In this document: positions 63,701 through 64,000 of the stretch, piece after piece
How the letters are laid out: the number at the start of each line of letters is the position of its first letter
How positions within the stretch are numbered: position 1 is the stretch's first letter
Source: Saprospiraceae bacterium
GTDB lineage: Bacteria; Bacteroidota; Bacteroidia; Chitinophagales; Saprospiraceae
Reading direction: 5' to 3'
Assembly (NCBI GenBank): GCA_022841745.1
Contig: JALHQW010000005.1
Coordinates: forward strand, 124,001-188,000
DNA: 64,000 bases
Notes under the pieces: model-generated
The model's database searches: none
The model's input: the letters and a program-made list of their open reading frames with translations, nothing else
What the model was told of the DNA's origin: nothing
Program-made: the position numbers and the translations under genes

Positions 63701-64000
63701 TTCTGCTTACCGAACCTGACCTCTTCGTCCCTTCCCTGGACTTCACCGACCCAAAATGCTTTGGCATGGACGATGCCATTATTGAAGTGCTATCATGGAC
63801 GGGCGGTGCAGGTAGCGTGGAAGTCAGCTTGGATGGCTCTTTACCCCAGTTCGCACCTGTAACGATTGACTACCTGCCTCCGGGTGAATACAATATCAAT
63901 ATCAGCGATGCCAATGGCTGCACAGTAAATTCCATTATAAACATCGTGGCACCGCAGCAGCACTTCATGGAACTTGGCGACGACCTCGCCCTGCAACTTG
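60718..64000 (+). CDS. Large secreted SprB-repeat protein, 3' end outside the window
   Basis: The frame opens at ATG 60718 and stays open for 1,094 codons to the window edge, with one base left over. The signal peptide is LTVLIAVCIGAVASSFSQ. The first mature segment (VQPSTCSSNGSIQVTAAGGT) and later units such as SWSNGASSQSITVYQSG and QWSTMETSQTITDLKTG fit SprB-type repeats. These end in the usual (S/T)VTxTDxxGC and are common in T9SS-exported adhesins. Between them are Cys-rich beta units with D(A/G)CGN motifs. The end in the window reads IVAPQQHFMELGDD, often seen before a type B C-terminal region in this group, so such a domain may follow. I see no clear promoter in the 273 bp before it. 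Confidence 0.88.
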   Translation, partial: MNLRLTVLIAVCIGAVASSFSQISISVQVQPSTCSSNGSIQVTAAGGTGTLNYELTSACLSSPIIQQLSSFNNLPPCQYTVVVTDGGTGASDSETVTVGGNYQSPDISLFCGSCQLEASTSGGLAPFTYAISNQGLGGPFTNNTPANNPVFDNIISETNYWVKVTDACGNVSVETCQSGEGSITDFTWEVGQDSKIHVLSVSGGTGPLVYELNSTAGMFSNTSGVFPPNQWGCNMTLTVRDGCAIFTKDIRPKPVIKSVCTDFAEGSATLEEVIGGVPPYDFRYISPGGVVTPATGNVVTGLPINASNYLLQVVDACGNASDGIYKQKKYPVFQQEPLADCNGNAITLFTPDGGCNGGFDADSWPFDVTCLSCSPVITKSIDSSDVAMVFTGNQPGNWIFDIEDGCEDEMLCKDSVVLHLEKYCNSLEAKLVDRFICDNGAISDRFLSMENGLFTLFDENDNILSTNNTGIFQIPDSGYYKVTLFMPNCGTFEAAENIGFWDLVDPVMFTYISNSVVNGVCRTTYQLVIDPESGPFILTGGPNNISMEIGSESLTNNCLHLSISMLLPGEYQLAEIDHCGVKHLHLPEPVYDFQALPFGNCPGSGTITVSGAQTLTEWKDWALANNAHIDWPGTLIDNYSLDEDSKGALTLQTGSPFTFVNVEAGAHTVYLYTLNSQCPVDTVTVIVPEADVLAMATSSGILCDGAGTTSLEFEMLSGKPPYTIEQVSCNDPNQVLATFNVTDNFLSLPGYGTGDYCFRLVDSCITSLDRQFSVQYFQDDIELAFNCDNSFTFSVDSLNASYEWVDDQGNVLGNSQKLNVPNPNIETNFTVKVDIGECIIERSITVPATEIIPIVQIDGAQYFCEGDSVLLNLATNANIYSWSNGASSQSITVYQSGIYSATVTNGFGCSATAEFETTMDLPDLNLQILSGGNGFGLNCFQDSNGIITANPTFGVGPFSFQWSTMETSQTITDLKTGNFSVTMTDAIGCVDSASILLTEPDLFVPSLDFTDPKCFGMDDAIIEVLSWTGGAGSVEVSLDGSLPQFAPVTIDYLPPGEYNINISDANGCTVNSIINIVAPQQHFMELGDDLALQL

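Overview
The window looks like a chromosomal segment from a Bacteroidota organism, most likely the Saprospiraceae/Lewinella/Haliscomenobacter group. Three things point there. Enormous secreted mosaic proteins carry Type IX secretion (T9SS) C-terminal sorting domains. Several starts are preceded by promoters of the Bacteroidota form TTG-N17..23-TAnnTTTG. Housekeeping genes include a DUF4293 protein and an ExbB/ExbD cluster of the Bacteroidota kind. The assignment rests on protein style and not on a marker gene.

Layout. (1) 1-6.1 kb, minus strand: a HYR-domain T9SS protein split by an apparent one-base frameshift near 5.28 kb. (2) 6.1-7.15 kb: AT-rich intergenic region holding back-to-back promoters. 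(3) 7.15-23.2 kb, plus strand: three mosaic paralogues (7153-10593, 13532-17506, 17948-23221) sharing Cys-rich, D-x-DGDG-type and sorting modules, with a secreted CotH-family kinase (10907-13360) between the first two. The kinase and the second paralogue, which has a ~165-residue Ser/Gly tract, are separated by 171 bp with no visible terminator or promoter. (4) 23.4-48.2 kb, minus strand: a 5,752-residue giant with three 2-3 kb internal super-repeats, and a 2,415-residue protein ending in a gliding-motility-type (type B) sorting domain. (5) 48.7-60.4 kb: housekeeping genes: TatD nuclease, tRNA-Ser(GGA), ExbB / small membrane protein / ExbD / ExbD, DUF4293 protein, a small secreted protein, a UvrD/AddA-like helicase, a SPOR protein, a SixA-like phosphatase and a SWIM zinc-finger protein. 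(6) 60.7 kb to the right edge: the 5' part of another large secreted SprB-repeat protein that runs out of the window.

How it may work together: about two thirds of the window encodes cell-surface or extracellular proteins probably exported by Sec and then T9SS, whose machinery is not in this window. The ExbB/ExbD cluster could supply proton-motive energy to the envelope, but nothing here ties it to the secreted proteins. The most testable new idea is that the secreted CotH kinase phosphorylates the Ser/Gly tract of its downstream neighbour, by analogy with CotH acting on Ser-rich spore-coat proteins. Module sharing, with near-identical DNA between paralogues, indicates continuing recombination or gene conversion.
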